Part shown: one piece after another, positions 40,449 through 53,349 of the stretch
Layout of the letters: the number at the start of each line of letters is the position of its first letter
How positions within the stretch are numbered: the stretch's first letter is position 1
DNA from: Prochilodus magdalenae
Lineage: Eukaryota; Chordata; Actinopteri; Characiformes; Prochilodontidae
Assembly (NCBI GenBank): GCA_024036415.1
Contig: JAMWET010000947.1
Span: forward strand, 1,027,001 to 1,091,000
Direction of reading: 5' to 3'
DNA length: 64,000 bases
Notes under the pieces: model-generated
The model's database searches: none
What the model saw: the letters and a program-made list of their open reading frames with translations, nothing else
Told to the model about the DNA's origin: nothing
Position numbers and translations under genes: made by a program

Positions 40449-43400
40449 ATGCCCATAGGGCCCAGAAAAGGTGAGTGTGATTCCCCTTGTAATCTAGAAA
40501 AGCAACACAGTTACCAGTACCAAATAAAGAAGTCTTCTGTTTTCATGTCTCTCCACATATCAAATATCTGTTCTGACAATAAAAAATATCTTGATGTCTG
40601 AAACTGATATTTCAGTGCATAATTATTGTGTCCCAGGAGAGCGGACTGTTCAGGCACTGCTGTTGGTGTTTTTATTTATTTATTTATTATTATTTTAATG
40701 ATGTGTTTTTGTATTAATATCAGTAAAAATGTCCATGAAAAACATCAGATATTAGCATGGGTTTATGATGCACATTCTCAGGGTTGATTATAAAGAGTTG
40801 CTAGCCTTAGTTTAAGTATTGCAGATATATAGTATTAATATTCTGTTTAACCAAGGCAGTATTACATGATTGTCTCAGAGTGGTGGTAAAGATGCCCTGT
40901 TGAACAGTGGTGTGTGTGTTAAGTGTGTTTTAATTAACCGCAGTAGTAATCAGTAAGTGATTCACTCCTGCAGTGTATTTCTGATTTTGTTCAGTGAAAT
41001 GAGTGTTTATAGCATAACTTTAGCATGGCAATCTCTTGGGTGGAAATATACAGGAATGTTTTGAAGCGTTGCACATGTGGCTTTTTTGAAGTGGACTGAG
41101 GGGGGAAATGTGGATATACAGTATTTCCTGCTTTTCCACAGTTAGCAAAGCTAACATTGCTATACACCTGAAAAGCATGCGTGTTCGTTAGTTATGTAAG
41201 CAGTCATCTATGAATGTAGGCAGCATTAGCCAAGTATAATTAATATTAGGTTGGTTTTATGACAGAAGACATAGTAAAGATGTTTTATCAAACTATATGT
41301 GACACATGCCAGATTAGATGGCAACAATATTTCAGTAATGCAAAATTCTTGTAGTTCCAACAACAAACAACTCTAATGCACTTTCCACAGTTCACAGATC
41401 GTGTTGACAAAAAAAAAAATTATATGAGGCAAGTATGAAAAGTCAGTTCTATAGTTCTATAGGCAAAAACTGAGCCAAGCCTATACTGGCAACAGATGAA
41501 GGGATTAATGGTCCTAACAACAAACATACAGAAATAGAGATTTAGTATGGGAAGCATAACCTTTCGTTTCTATAAATGTTAAAGCTTAGTGGGTGAATCT
41601 GGCAGACAGTCTTTTACAGAAGCTGTAGCTGCTCAAACAGTTAAACAATGTCAACTTTGTTTCTATTTAATGTGAGACAATATTCTGTTTAGGTTTTTTC
41701 CTTTTTCCTTTTTCCTTTTTCCTTTACTGGCCAAAACGCGAAATAATAAAGACTGTACTTTGGGCTTGGCCCATTTTTTCCCCTCAGGAGTATACATAAG
41801 GACAGGTGGTCTTCAGAGTATACATTTAATATATGAAATAATTACAAGATCGAGGAGATGCCCCCCCAGCTCCTCTCTTATTGGACTGTTCTGACTGAAC
41901 TTAAGCTATCATGCTATTTGAGGAATGTGACCATACTAGAACATGGTTATTTTCCTGGCTTCTTTATTTTGAACAAAGAAATAATTCATAGCACCACTTT
42001 TTTAAATGTTAGATATTTAAATGAAGCTTTAACCTGTGGGCTCTGCATTGTTAGGTGTGCAGGGTGTAGAGGATGGTTCGGAGGATGAGGAAAACCAGCG
42101 GTGCCCTATCTGTCTGAACGTCCCCAGGGCTGCACAGCGTGCTGTGCCTGACAGCTGCAGCCACTTCTACTGTTTCAGCTGCATTCTGCGCTGGGCTCAG
42201 GTCTGTCACACTCATACAGGCATACAGCTTCTACTCATCACTGCTGCAGAAACACAGACTCCCCAAAAAGCTATGAACCCACTCTCCAAAGTTACAACCT
42301 CACTGCAAATTGGCATCACAGTAACACATTGCCAGTTGTTAAATACAACTAGTAGTCACATTTAGTTAGTACAACACTTCAGACTTGTAATCTTGTAACG
42401 ATGTTCCAAGATGCACTTCACATCTGATATTATTTGATAATACAAGCTGTAATTTCAGTGTATTTTGCTCTCTCCATTTTTACACTACAAACCTAAATTG
42501 TTTTTGATTACTCTTTTGCTGCTCTTACTATGTACCATGGTGTGGCACAGGTGGTGCAAGTCTGCCCAGTGGACCGAAGGCCATTTAGCGCAATCTGCAG
42601 GCAGGACCCTGTCCTGGGATACATCAAGGTCAGACATGGTCCTTTCTGTAAATGTCTGTGTTGATTAGTAGGAATTATTCCTCTCCTGCTACTTGTCATG
42701 GCCTTATGGACTTCTCCTTTATCTGCAGATTCCTGTGAAAACACCTAACATATCAACCGGTGATTTATGCAGCCGTGAAAACAGTGAAACATTTGGAGGA
42801 TTTTCAAAGTAGGTTCTTGCTTTTAGTGTGCTTTTTTTTTTTTGAGTGTGCCCTTTTATAGTAACAGATCATATTAACTGTCACTGTATAATCATCAAGT
42901 GTACTGACTGTTGTGTTGACTGTAGGGAGGAAACTGCAAAAACTGGAGGAAAGGAAGGGAAGAGAGCCTACACTGAGCTGAAATGTCAAATGCGTATGTA
43001 CTTTTACTTTTTAACCAATTACAGTTGTTTTCTCCTCTTAGAAATGGTAATAAAGATCATCACATGACTACAAACTTACTGTTCCTTTTAATAAAGCCAT
43101 GTTTACTAACATTCAGTTATGTGTATATGATGGCTGCCAACAGGTGATGCTGATTCTTCTGCCAGGAAGAAAAAAAAGGTTTGTTGTGCTGTATTATTAC
43201 TTATTAGTTTTATTTTAATTGATATGGTCAGTTTATAGTTATTTCTTCAGGAATGTATATTAAAAAACATTCCCTGTACAGGTGAGAAGTGAGCGATGCC
43301 ACTCCCATGTGCTTACTCAGAATGTGCAGCCTGGGCTCTCAGCCCAGCAGGGGGCAACACTCAGCATGCTGACCCATATCGTGTAAGTATTTTACAACAG

Positions 43401-46400
43401 TGGAACAACATATAATAACTACAACACAGTAACAAAGCTAGACAGATCAGTAATTCTGTTGAATAACAACACGTCCTGTATCGCTGAGTAATACCTGGGT
43501 TTTCAACGTGACCATATAGTAGGTGCCAAAATAGCTGGAGTGTGTAAAAATTATTTGACAATTTTTTTGGTGGTTATTTCAACCATTGTTGAAAACAAAT
43601 TATAAAAAAGCCAGACTGGAATTTGCGAAACTGTTGACAAGCCACAAAGCTTCTGGGAGAATGTCCTATGGACAGATGAGACCAAAATGGAACTTTTTGA
43701 TGTGTGTGTGTTTTTGGCCCACAAATATTTCTTGCTCAAGTAATCAGTTTCACTCAGAATTACGTCGGGTTGAGGGATAATGTGTTCTGATTCATGTTGA
43801 CTTTAAATTTGTTATAAATACATTTAAAACCCAGGCCTGGACAATCCTGTAGTTTAAATGGTCAGGGTTTTTTTTTTAATTTTTATTATTATTATTATTA
43901 TTTTTTTTTTTTTTTGGACAACAAAAATAATGTATGTCTAGGCTAAAGCCCTCTTAGCCATACATTAATAAAGAGTGATTTCTTCAGTTGATTTGTGTTG
44001 ACTGAATTTGTGCATATTTTTCAATTATGAGTCTGGTGATGCTCCCAGTGAAACGGTCCAGTTAAAATCTGGGATCTAAAAGTTAATTATTAATATTGCC
44101 TTGCAGCACTGAGTCTATAGTGTCTGAAGAAGAGCCACTAGACCAGGAATGGAAACTGTGTCGGAGAAGTATGGCAGACCATCAGTGGCTCCATGTTCCT
44201 GTACCTGCCTCCTCTACACACCCTGAAAGGTGAAAATCAGCTCACACCAGCCTAGTTGTATTACATTTTTTGCTTAAACCTCAAACAGACATGATTGTGA
44301 GTTTATTGGCAACCTGAGTGTCAAATTAACTTTTCCAAATTATCATTAGTATTAAATTGTTGTATTTCTGAAATTGCTCACGTGTTTGACTTTCTGGAAT
44401 CAGAATTCTTTCCAGACACTGTCCTCGTGCTCATGCACTTCCTCAACCACCCCAGTTTGTGCCGTTTACCTCTCCATGTCCACTAAGATCTGCAATCTCA
44501 GGTATGTTCTATAAAACCAGCCCTTTTGTGACAGCAGTTTCTCTTCCTGACTAGTTCTTCACAGCATAGTAGAGTAGGTGACGTTGTATTTTGTATGTTG
44601 TCTGGTAACAGTATTTTATTACTTGTTTTGCATCTCCCAGTTCTTTATGGAAAGGCTTGTGCAGTCACATGTCCCAAAGGTGAGGGAAGAAAGGGTACAA
44701 GAGGGTCTGGTTCAAAAAGTTCCACCAATCAAGAAGAGAACGTTGGATCTCGACGTTCCTCCAGAAAGAGAAAAGGTGTGAACGAGGAGACTTCATCTAC
44801 TCAGCAATCTCAGCAGTCTGATTCCGACTCCCCCTCTCCTACTGGCAGTGCATCAAGCGACATGCATGCCTCCACAAGTAAAGAAAAGCAGGCTGGGAAA
44901 CAGAAGCCTGGCAAAAGGAAAGGTGGTACAAAAAAGAAGGCTGCTCGACATACCGTAGTTGAAAGTGAGGAAGAGGACAATGAGAAAGAAGAGGAAGATG
45001 GGGAGGGCAGTCAAGTGGAAACGGCTGTTGATGTGGATGAATCGCACGAAGTGGACACCATTGAGGAGGCAAAGAGTCCCGATCAAGGAGATGTAGGTGT
45101 GGATATGGACACAGGTTCAGATTCTGTTGATAATGGTGTAGATGAGTCAAAACTGGACACTGAAGATCCAGTAAATCAAATAGAGAGTGAACCTGTGTCC
45201 CCTCTCCTCAAACAACAGCTGGATGAGGAAACAAAAACAGAGAATGATGACAATCAGGACAGTCCGATATCGTCTCAAGAGAAGCTGGATTGTTCTGAGG
45301 ATGAGTCACCTGAGGAGGAGGCACCCGAGAGAGAACCAGCAGCTTCTGAGAGAGAGCCGTCTGTTGAAAAAGACCATCTGTCTCCTCCCTGTGTGGAGCA
45401 GATAAAAGTAGCAGACGCCAGTGACACCTCTGACAGTTTAACTGAACAACCCCAGGATGATTTGACTACTACAACAGTGAGCTCCTCAGACAAGATACCT
45501 GATCAGAAACCAGAATCTGAAACTCCAGTAGAGCCAGATGAGGTCTGCCAACTTCCTGTACCTGACAACTGCTCACCTGAACAGACAGCTGAAAACTGTT
45601 CTATACCAGATCAAGACCTTTTAGTGACTCCAGAGACAAAGGAAGATGGTTCTCTGGACATAAGTGGTCATCAGGATAACACTGATTCCATTCCTATGGA
45701 TTGTGACTCACCTGGCTCAGACAACACTTCCCTTCTTCCTGAGGTGCCAGAGAGTAATAGTGAGGATCCTGCACCTCAGACCCCTTCTGCTGATCAAATC
45801 ACCAGTCAGGACAAAGAGCAGAAGAATGAGGCACAGGAGCCCAAGTCTGAGCCTTCAAAGGATCATAGAGGTTCAGACAGGAGAGATGGCAGGCCGCGCA
45901 AGTCTCGTTTCCACTCACCAACCACTACTTGGTCCCCTAAGAGAGAGTCTAGAGGGGAAGGGTCACGGAGATCACGGTCAAGGGACCGTGATCGCAGTCG
46001 CAATGCAAGCTCACCCTCCAGGAGTCGAGGACGTGACCACGAAGATGACCGAGGTAGCTCCAGGCGGAATCGCAGCAGAGACCGGCGAAGCAGGAGGCGC
46101 TCTCGCAGTCGTTCTAGAAGTCGCTCAAGATCACGTTCAAGGTCTAGAAACAGACCAAGCCGCAGAAGTCTGTCTCCAGAACGCAATGATCGGGGGTCAC
46201 AGTCACCACGCAAAAGGGATTCGCGGGGAGGTGAAGGCTGGCGAGGTGGACGTAGCTTCCGCAACTCCAACTGGAGAAACAATCCAGAGCGACAGAATCA
46301 GTTTTCAGCAAGGGAGTCTAACTCTTCAGGCAATGGCAATTTCCATGAGGCATCGCCAGACAGAAGTCAATCAGAAAATCCACCCTGGGTAAAGGAAAGG

Positions 46401-49400
46401 ACGTGGGGGAATGTTGACAGCAGAGAACGTGAGCAGCGTTCGGAGGAGAATTCTGGTGACACTCCTACTGACTTCTGGTCTCGAGGAGGCTGGAACTCTG
46501 AACGTGGACGTGGCCGGGGTGGCCAGCGGGCTTCCGGACCTCAAGGAGAATCGGCAGATAACTGGAGGCAGCAGCGTAACTCTTTCTCAGGGACGACAAA
46601 TAATGCAGGAAGTGACTCCTACAGTCGCTTCAATGAGAACAGACCTGGAGGGAAAAGGAAAGAGCCTGACAGCTCCGATACACCATTAGACCGGTCAGGA
46701 TGGTCTTCTGCTTCCAGCTGGGCAGTGCGCCGAACTCTGCCTGCTGATGTACAGAACTACTACTCACGGAGAGAGCGAGGGCCTGGGACAGGTGGCAGCA
46801 TCTGGAACAGACAAGAGGAGGATCAGCCTGCAACTGGTTTCTCCAAGCAGGCAGGTGTGTACTTGCTAGTAATTGATTTATTGATTGATACATACATACA
46901 TACATACATACATACATACATCCATACGCACACAGTGATGTGAAAATATTTGCCCCATTAGGTTTTTTTTTTTCTTTTTTTTTTCTTATTATAAATGTTT
47001 TTGCAATTTTGTCACACTGTCAAATGTTTCACATCATCCAGCTAATTTTAATGTAAGTGATGCGTCTTTGTTACATTGCTCCGAAGGAATTTAGGCCCTT
47101 TCTTAATTGCTGGATTTGGCCACAATGGAGGTGTTTTGACTATGAGATTTAAAGTTCTGCCAGCATCTCAAAGGGGGTTTTCAGATCTTTTAGTCTGCTT
47201 GGCAGCTGACATGCGGCATTGAGCCTATTGGTAGATAAAGGCCCACGGTGATATATTCGTCGCAAGCTCTTAAGATTGGGAATTACCTATACAATTTAAT
47301 CCTTGATTTAAAATCACAGAATCACTAGGTGAATTATAATGAACATCCTGGATGCAGTCACATGACCGTTTGTGAATTTGTGACCTCATTTACAAAATGG
47401 CTATGGTGCTTGATTAGTGCGTGAATGAGTGTTTTGTATATAGAAGGTCTTTTTCTGACCCCTTTTCTAGAATAAAAAGATCAAGTACTAGTTATGAAAT
47501 ATGTGTTGAGACAAGTGCAACACAAGACATAACTGTTCCCTCATCATTTTCCTTTAGGGAAAGGGGGTCTGAGCTCCTGTGGGTTAAAAAATGAGATCAT
47601 TTCAGTGTGTACTTGGGTTCTTTGAAATTAAAACTAGGTGGATATAAAACAGTCAAGCGTTAGGCATATTCTGATATTCAAAAATAATGTATTTACCCTG
47701 TTTATCCATTTGTCAGGAATTCTGAGCAAATGCGGTCAGTGTCTATATAATATCTACTTTTATTTTAGATCCCCCACAGAGTGAGCCAAGTACCCATCTA
47801 CCCAATGAAGCAGTACCAGCCCCACCTGCTGTAATGCCCCACCAAGTCAACGTGCTGGGAGTCCTGCGTTACCCAATGGCACCATTGGGACCACGAGCAA
47901 CTGCTGTTGGCCTTCAGCCAGCTCCATTTGCCATGCCCCCTCAGATACCTGTGCACCTGCATCCGCAAGGGCCTCCTCTCCAGATACCCACCATGGCTGT
48001 GCAAAGTCTGCCACCACCCCCTCCACCACCTCCACCTGTTCAGCAAGGCAGTATAACTGTTCTGCCAGCTGAAAGTCTCCCTCAGGTTGGTGGTGCAACT
48101 AATGTTCTTTTATTTCTAAACTTTTGTTTTGATCATATTTGTGTTGTTGTAGTAAAATGGCCGTTAAGCACGGTGCAGAATTTGAAAGTTTGCATTTCTT
48201 TCACCAGGTCATCACAGGTTTCCCTGTGCCAGCAAAAGTTCCCCTCAAACTGGCATCAAACAAGGCATCAGTGCAGGCTCACCCCACCAGTGTAGCCCAG
48301 CCATCTTCCACTACTCAACCCCCATCTCACAGCAAAGCCCATGCAGACAGCTCCAAGAAGGAAAAGGTAAGTGCACAAAGTTCAGGTCTTTGGTAGGCAT
48401 GTGCCAGTATACATATTTTGCTAAACCGCTAAGATAAACAAACAGTACTGCTTTGAATGGTGTGGTGTTTTTTATTTATTTATTTGATTATTATTTTGAA
48501 TGTATTACCAGATGTTCTGTGGAATATTCATTAAAAAAACACGCGTCATGCTGAAGCTAGTGTTTAATCATCTTATTCCTTTATTTAAGCTTTGCTGGAT
48601 GTTTAATATAACACTAAAGTTTATAATACTATCATTTGTGCTTGAGAATTTTAACATGGAGCACTGAGACCTTTACCAAGCAGAACTGCTTCAATATAAA
48701 GTAATACATGATACAAGAGCATACTGTTGGAACCTGAGATACCAAGATAACAATGATCAAGAGCATGTGACACATCATTATATAACAGTGTTTAATGTGG
48801 AAATCTTTACTTTCACATGTACCCAGGCTCGGGTCAGTATATGACTAAAGTCTTAAATGAGTAAACAAAGCTCGTTACAGAGATCCAAGTAACTTTTTGT
48901 ACTTTGTATGTTCCAGTTGTACAGTGAGTCATTCCGCTGAGCTGCTTGTTAAACAAAATCAGGTTACGTTCAGTGCTGTGATTGTTTACAAGCTCTGTTC
49001 AATGCGACGTATCACGTGATTAGAGTGTGACCGCTGGCGGGAGCTTGTAAAAGTAGGGCTCTTCTGTGCGTCTGAAAAATCTGTGGAGAGACTGCAACTT
49101 GTTTGATTACACGACTGTGTAACTGTACGTGTAATATTGTGGTTTAGTGACTTATGAGATACTGGCACATGTCTAGCCAACAACCAGAAAAGTTGTGCTC
49201 AGTCAAACTGACATTTTACTTTTTAACTTTTAACACAGAAGTTACAGATTCAGGAAAGAGCCGTCAGTGAGGTAAAAGCAGCCATCAAGCCATACTATCA
49301 GAAGAAGGACATCACCAAGGAAGAATACAAAGAGATTGTACGCAAAGCTGTAGAAAAAGTAAGTGTACATTTCACACACGGGTCACATGTCTGAGTAACT

Positions 49401-51108
49401 GGGCCAACTCCTACCAAATGGCCCAAAGTATTTCTCACTATTAGGTTCAGCGTTTTCCCCAGTCACACCTGTTGCTATGGACGATATAAAACAGACCTTT
49501 AATCTCTGTAGACAAACACTGGCAGTAAAATGGGCTCAGTGAGTTTCAGCGTGACACTCTGAGTGCCACCTTTCCAACAAGTCAATATGACAAGCTCACA
49601 GAGAAGGTCTCCAGTTGCTGAAGTACACCTTGTAAAAATGACCGACACACTTTCAGGAGCCAGTTCATTAAAGAACTGTTCATTGGTCTGTTTATTCACC
49701 GCTGCTAGACACCAACCAGGTTATAATGTAAAGGGTTATATGATCTTGGGTAATGTTAGTTCTCACACTGGACATGGCCATTTTAGACAGGGATTGTCAT
49801 TATTTCTAGACATCAGAGATGCATTCGAATGACTCGCTTTGGAATGGGCAAAGTAGTTGGTACTAAACGTGCCAGTTCCAAATGGTATTCATTCTGGGCT
49901 TTTCACCCACAACCATTTCAAGGTCTTACTGAGAAGTGTGGAAAAACAAAAAGTAGCTTTTGGATCAAAAAGGGTCAAAGGCTTGTCCAACCAAGCTAGG
50001 TCACACAAATCGCATCCGAATCGAGCACAATATGCAACATGTCCTGTCAGAGCGGCGCACCTCTGGCACTTTTCTTATGAGTGGACTACAGCAACAGAAA
50101 GACCATGTTGAGTGGCCATCTCCAGTTCAGTTTGCACAGGTACCCGAGCACTCAGTAAAGCGTTTAAGGCGCTAATGCTCTAAAACCGAAGTCACTACAC
50201 AGTCATTCATGATGTTCTATCTTTGGTGGAATGAACGGCCTGTACAGATCTGTGAGCATATAGATGTACCTGGTTGTTGTACCCGAGAAGGCAGAGTCAC
50301 CCAGAAGCAGTGAGAAAATGTCTGTCAAGCATGTTGGCATATCGTTCGCTTGGTAGAGGACAGGAGCTCACCTGGTGTTGGCTCACCTGAATTTAAATCC
50401 TCTTGCTCCTTAAACACTGCTTTCACCTAAAAAGTGAAAGCCTAAAGCTACGTCGAGTTTAGTTTATCTTCCATGCGGTTAACAGATTTCCTGCTCGTTA
50501 CTATCCCGATTGGAAAGGAGCATCGGAACTGAATGTCTGAGGAGAAGACGCGTGTTGCCTGATTAGACACATTCACACTGCTTCTCCATCATACTGATAT
50601 AGCAGAGTAGTGAGTAATGGTGCGTAGTGAGTCACTGTTTCTATAGCCGCACAGTCCCTGGATCTCCTCGCTGTCAGGGGTCTTTGAGATGAGTTAGAGA
50701 AAGCTCTTCTCAGCAAGGCTGTGAAGTTGTCCAGGCAGCAGCACAGCACAATCTTTTCCACTCAGTGGGATGCACCTGCACAGAGTAAAAGTTTGAATTG
50801 ATGCTCTGATGGATTTGAACCAAAGGGGGCTCTTGCTGGTTAAAGGAACAGCCGTTCCCTGTTTTACTTTATTTCCTGGTTGTTGTGCATGGCATGAATA
50901 CTCTCATCAGAGGGAAAGCAGTAGTGTGATTTAGAACAGCCAACTCTGTTGATCGTCTTTGTTTCGAGGCCTGATTTTAATGTTCTTGTTTTTCCAGGTC
51001 TGCCACAGCAAGAGTGGAGAGGTCAATGCTGATAAAGTGGCCAACCTTGTCAAAGCGTACGTTGATAAATACAAGCACGCTCGCAAGAACAAAACGGACA
51101 AAAACTAA
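40449..51108 (+). CDS. scaf11: SR-related CTD-associated factor 11 (RING and RS protein)
   Basis: A nuclear protein linking RNA polymerase II CTD and pre-mRNA splicing. The coding exons are 40449-40470, 42055-42200, 42551-42628, 42729-42808, 42926-42993, 43144-43178, 43282-43382, 44107-44229, 44404-44501, 44641-46854, 47769-48085, 48208-48366, 49239-49358 and 50998-51108. All introns are GT-AG and the total is 3,672 nt, 1,223 aa (human about 1,460). The RING is at residues 24-64 ([17 protein letters not shown]) and is split by an intron before VVQVCPVD. Residues about 360-570 are acidic, and 691-765 are a dense Arg-Ser domain. GRGRGG-type motifs follow, and exon 12 has a run of nine prolines. 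The C-terminus ([34 protein letters not shown]) matches the conserved SCAF-family end. The start is the first ATG of exon 2; this N-terminus is shorter than the human one. Confidence 0.93.
41694..41726. repeat. (TTTTTCC)n simple repeat in scaf11 intron 2
   Basis: Four to five tandem CCTTTTT units in the intron upstream of the RING exon. Confidence 0.85.
43590..43775 (+). pseudogene. Tc1-like transposase fragment in scaf11 intron 8
   Basis: The first frame reads KKARLEFAK. After a frameshift comes [16 protein letters not shown], the region around the first catalytic Asp of Tc1-type transposases. Only about 60 codons remain, with no terminal repeats visible. It is the third Tc1-like fragment in the window and lies in the sense orientation of scaf11. 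Confidence 0.8.
43868..43917. repeat. Poly-T / (ATT)n tract in scaf11 intron 8
   Basis: TTTTTTTTTAATTTTTATTA followed by ATT units and a second T run of about 16, adjacent to the transposase fragment. Confidence 0.85.
46889..46923. repeat. (ATAC)n microsatellite next to a scaf11 splice donor
   Basis: About eight CATA units starting 34 bp after the donor of the large exon (GCAG|GTGTGT at 46,855). It explains the tyrosine/isoleucine/histidine repeat at the end of the unspliced open frame, which is intronic. Confidence 0.9.
46924..47768. other. scaf11: scaf11 intron 11 (remainder)
   Basis: AT-rich sequence ending at the acceptor TATTTTAG|ATCCCC. TTTGCCCCATTAGG at about 46,949 and ATTTAGGCCCTTTCTTAATT at about 47,089 could be old repeat remnants; no family was recognised. 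Confidence 0.4.
48367..50997. other. scaf11: scaf11 introns 13 and 14
   Basis: Intron 13 (48,367-49,238) and intron 14 (49,359-50,997) flank the 120-nt exon at 49,239. Open frames up to 89 codons inside them have no recognised motif. No nested gene was seen. Confidence 0.5.
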
Positions 51109-52040
51109 GGGAGACTGCTCTGGCGCCCGCACAAGTGCAATTTCTCCAAAAATGGCCTGTGCCACGCAGGCTGATATGACTGGAGCTTCTTTTCATATTT
51201 GCAGACAATAATGAAGATTTTTCTATAGATTGCATATTTTGTTTAATTTGGATTTCATATAGTGCAACTGCCCTTTAATTGCTTTTTGTTTCAAAGTGGG
51301 GGGGGAGGGCGCGGGTGGGGGACTGCTGTAAACCTGAGCAAGTGTGTACTTGAGGGGTAGGATGGGGCGAATCTACTTAAAGATCTCTAGCCGTGTTTGA
51401 TTACATCGCTGGCGTATTTTCAGTCTGTGGAGTAGCTGTAAGTGGTCAATCAAATGAACAGAGTGGTACTTCTGGGTCTGTCGCACTCACTGTCTCTCTC
51501 TTTGTCCCATGGACCTTAATGAAGTAACGGCATTAATGTTGGTCTTCATTTTCCTTTTTTATGCATCAGAATCTGAATCTGACGTCCTGAATAAATGTGC
51601 ATCGGCCTGAACTGGTTGCGTATGTGAATCATGAACATTAGTTTTAGGGAGGATGTGAACAGCTGGTCAGTAACTCAGCTGTTGGTATAAATGCAGGTTA
51701 ATTCTCCATACTGCTGTACTGCACAACTAATGTATTTATTTACCTCCCAGATCAATAAAAGAAACAAGCTGTCGGTGACCCCTTGGTATGCTTGACCCGA
51801 TTCTTTCCCCCCTAGTTGTTCAGGACTAGAAGAGCGTGATCTATTCCAGCTGGGTTCTGATTCTGTGCAGGGTATAATGCTAATGGTCATGTGTGTCTGC
51901 TAGAAATGTAAAAACTGTACATTTATGAATACGCTAGTGTTTATCATGTACTGTTTAACACTGTCCTAAAGATCATGTAGGGATTGAACTTTCCCTCCTT
52001 ACTGGAATGTGCAAGAATAAAGTATATTTTAAACACAGTT
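51109..52040 (+). other. scaf11: scaf11 3'UTR with three poly(A) signals
   Basis: AATAAA occurs at 51,590-51,595, 51,754-51,759 and 52,016-52,021, so alternative 3' ends are possible. The first is the most likely main site by position, but this is not proven. A strong G-quadruplex motif lies at 51,298-51,321. Confidence 0.6.
51298..51321 (+). promoter_or_regulatory. G-quadruplex motif in scaf11 3'UTR
   Basis: Four G-runs of 8, 3, 3 and 5 separated by loops A, CGC and T on the mRNA strand, which satisfies the standard G3+N1-7 pattern. Folding and function are inferred. Confidence 0.6.
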
Positions 52041-53349
52041 TGGGAGATAATTTACATGAGTATTCAAAAGGTGAGAAGCAGTGGCGTGTAGACCTTCAGC
52101 AATGGAAGGCTTGCTACTGAGATTGATTGATTGATTGATTGATTAGTGTTTTGACAGTTGGGTAATGAGGCTCAGAGAGATATGATCGAGTGATCACCGA
52201 GTTGTTCCTGCACTTCACTTAAACCTGGTAAAAACTTAAAAGTCCGTGGTTTATTGCAGATGGGTTAAAGTTCTGGGCCTTGTTTCCTCTTATTTAACAG
52301 AAGTGGTTTGTGGATTGTCTAGCGGGAAAGCATCACTTTATGGAATACTGTGTTTTCAGAATGATTTAGCCCACTTTGCCTATTCAGGCACAGTCAAATG
52401 TGTCACTGACATCATGTACAGTCCTGCAAACAGTAGAGCCCTTCAGGATACAGACCAGGGGCTTAATCTCTAACATTCGTGTGCACTGGTTTCATCATTT
52501 TTAAATTTGGTGAATAGAAGCAAAGCCTGGTTACCTGTAATTTTCTGTCTCTTTAAAGTGGCACAGCAGCTGTCTTATCACAAATAGTTCATGCAGGCTG
52601 TTTTATTTACTACTCAAAACCCCCAGAGAAGCTATGTGTATCTTCTCAATCTTACAGGTGATGAAAAATGTAAATATGAATAAATGAATTTTTCTTTGAG
52701 GACCGTTTTGAAGACCTTAAGAAACTCAAAACCTTATTACTAAACCACTGTACAACACCTCAGATGCAAGGCACAGTGTTATCCATAACCATTTCATTGT
52801 AACAGTTTCAATGAGTCTCAGTTAAACTCAGACGTGTGGTTACCAGCACCATGAATAAGAAGTCATACTAAGCATTGCGGACCAGAGTACCATGTATGAC
52901 TTAACCATTTAACGAAGATGTAATCAGTGTGCACCTTCTGAACACGTGGCACATTTCCCCTTTCACCATGTGATGAAATGTTTAACATAAAAAGCGAACC
53001 CCACTCTCCTACAGACGAATGGCAGTCCATGTGTGCTCGTTATTAGCATGTGATGGGTTAGGATCATGTGCTACTTCCTAGAAGTGTGTCGTGCAAGTTT
53101 TATTAAGGAGGCCCCAGGTGTTTGAGCAGGGACGAGTCGAGTCTGTGTAGGGCTGAAAGTCCTTGGTCAAGTCCTAACAGTTATTTTCCATCGTCCTCCA
53201 GCAGCCCTGCACGGTCATGTCCCTGCTCTACTGATAACTACATACATATAGACACTAACTGTTTACACCAAGGACGGGACAAAAGGACAGATAAAGGTTT
53301 CCTTAAGAATGTGAATCCAAAGTGTGCTGAGCTCTTGAACAGTTAAGCC
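52041..53349. other. Intergenic gap between converging scaf11 and arid2
   Basis: Contains a (TTGA)n run at 52,120-52,144. No gene was recognised; the open frames are short and lack motifs. Confidence 0.5.

Noticed and set aside
44595..44640. In-frame ATG at 44,595 as a start for the long scaf11 frame
   Set aside because: It lies upstream of the acceptor CATCTCCCAG|TT at 44,641; phase from the preceding exon enters at VLYGKAC, so these bases are intronic.
45664..46392. 242-codon plus-strand and 139-codon minus-strand frames within scaf11 exon 11
   Set aside because: Shadow frames of the Arg-Ser-rich coding sequence; no independent homology or start context.
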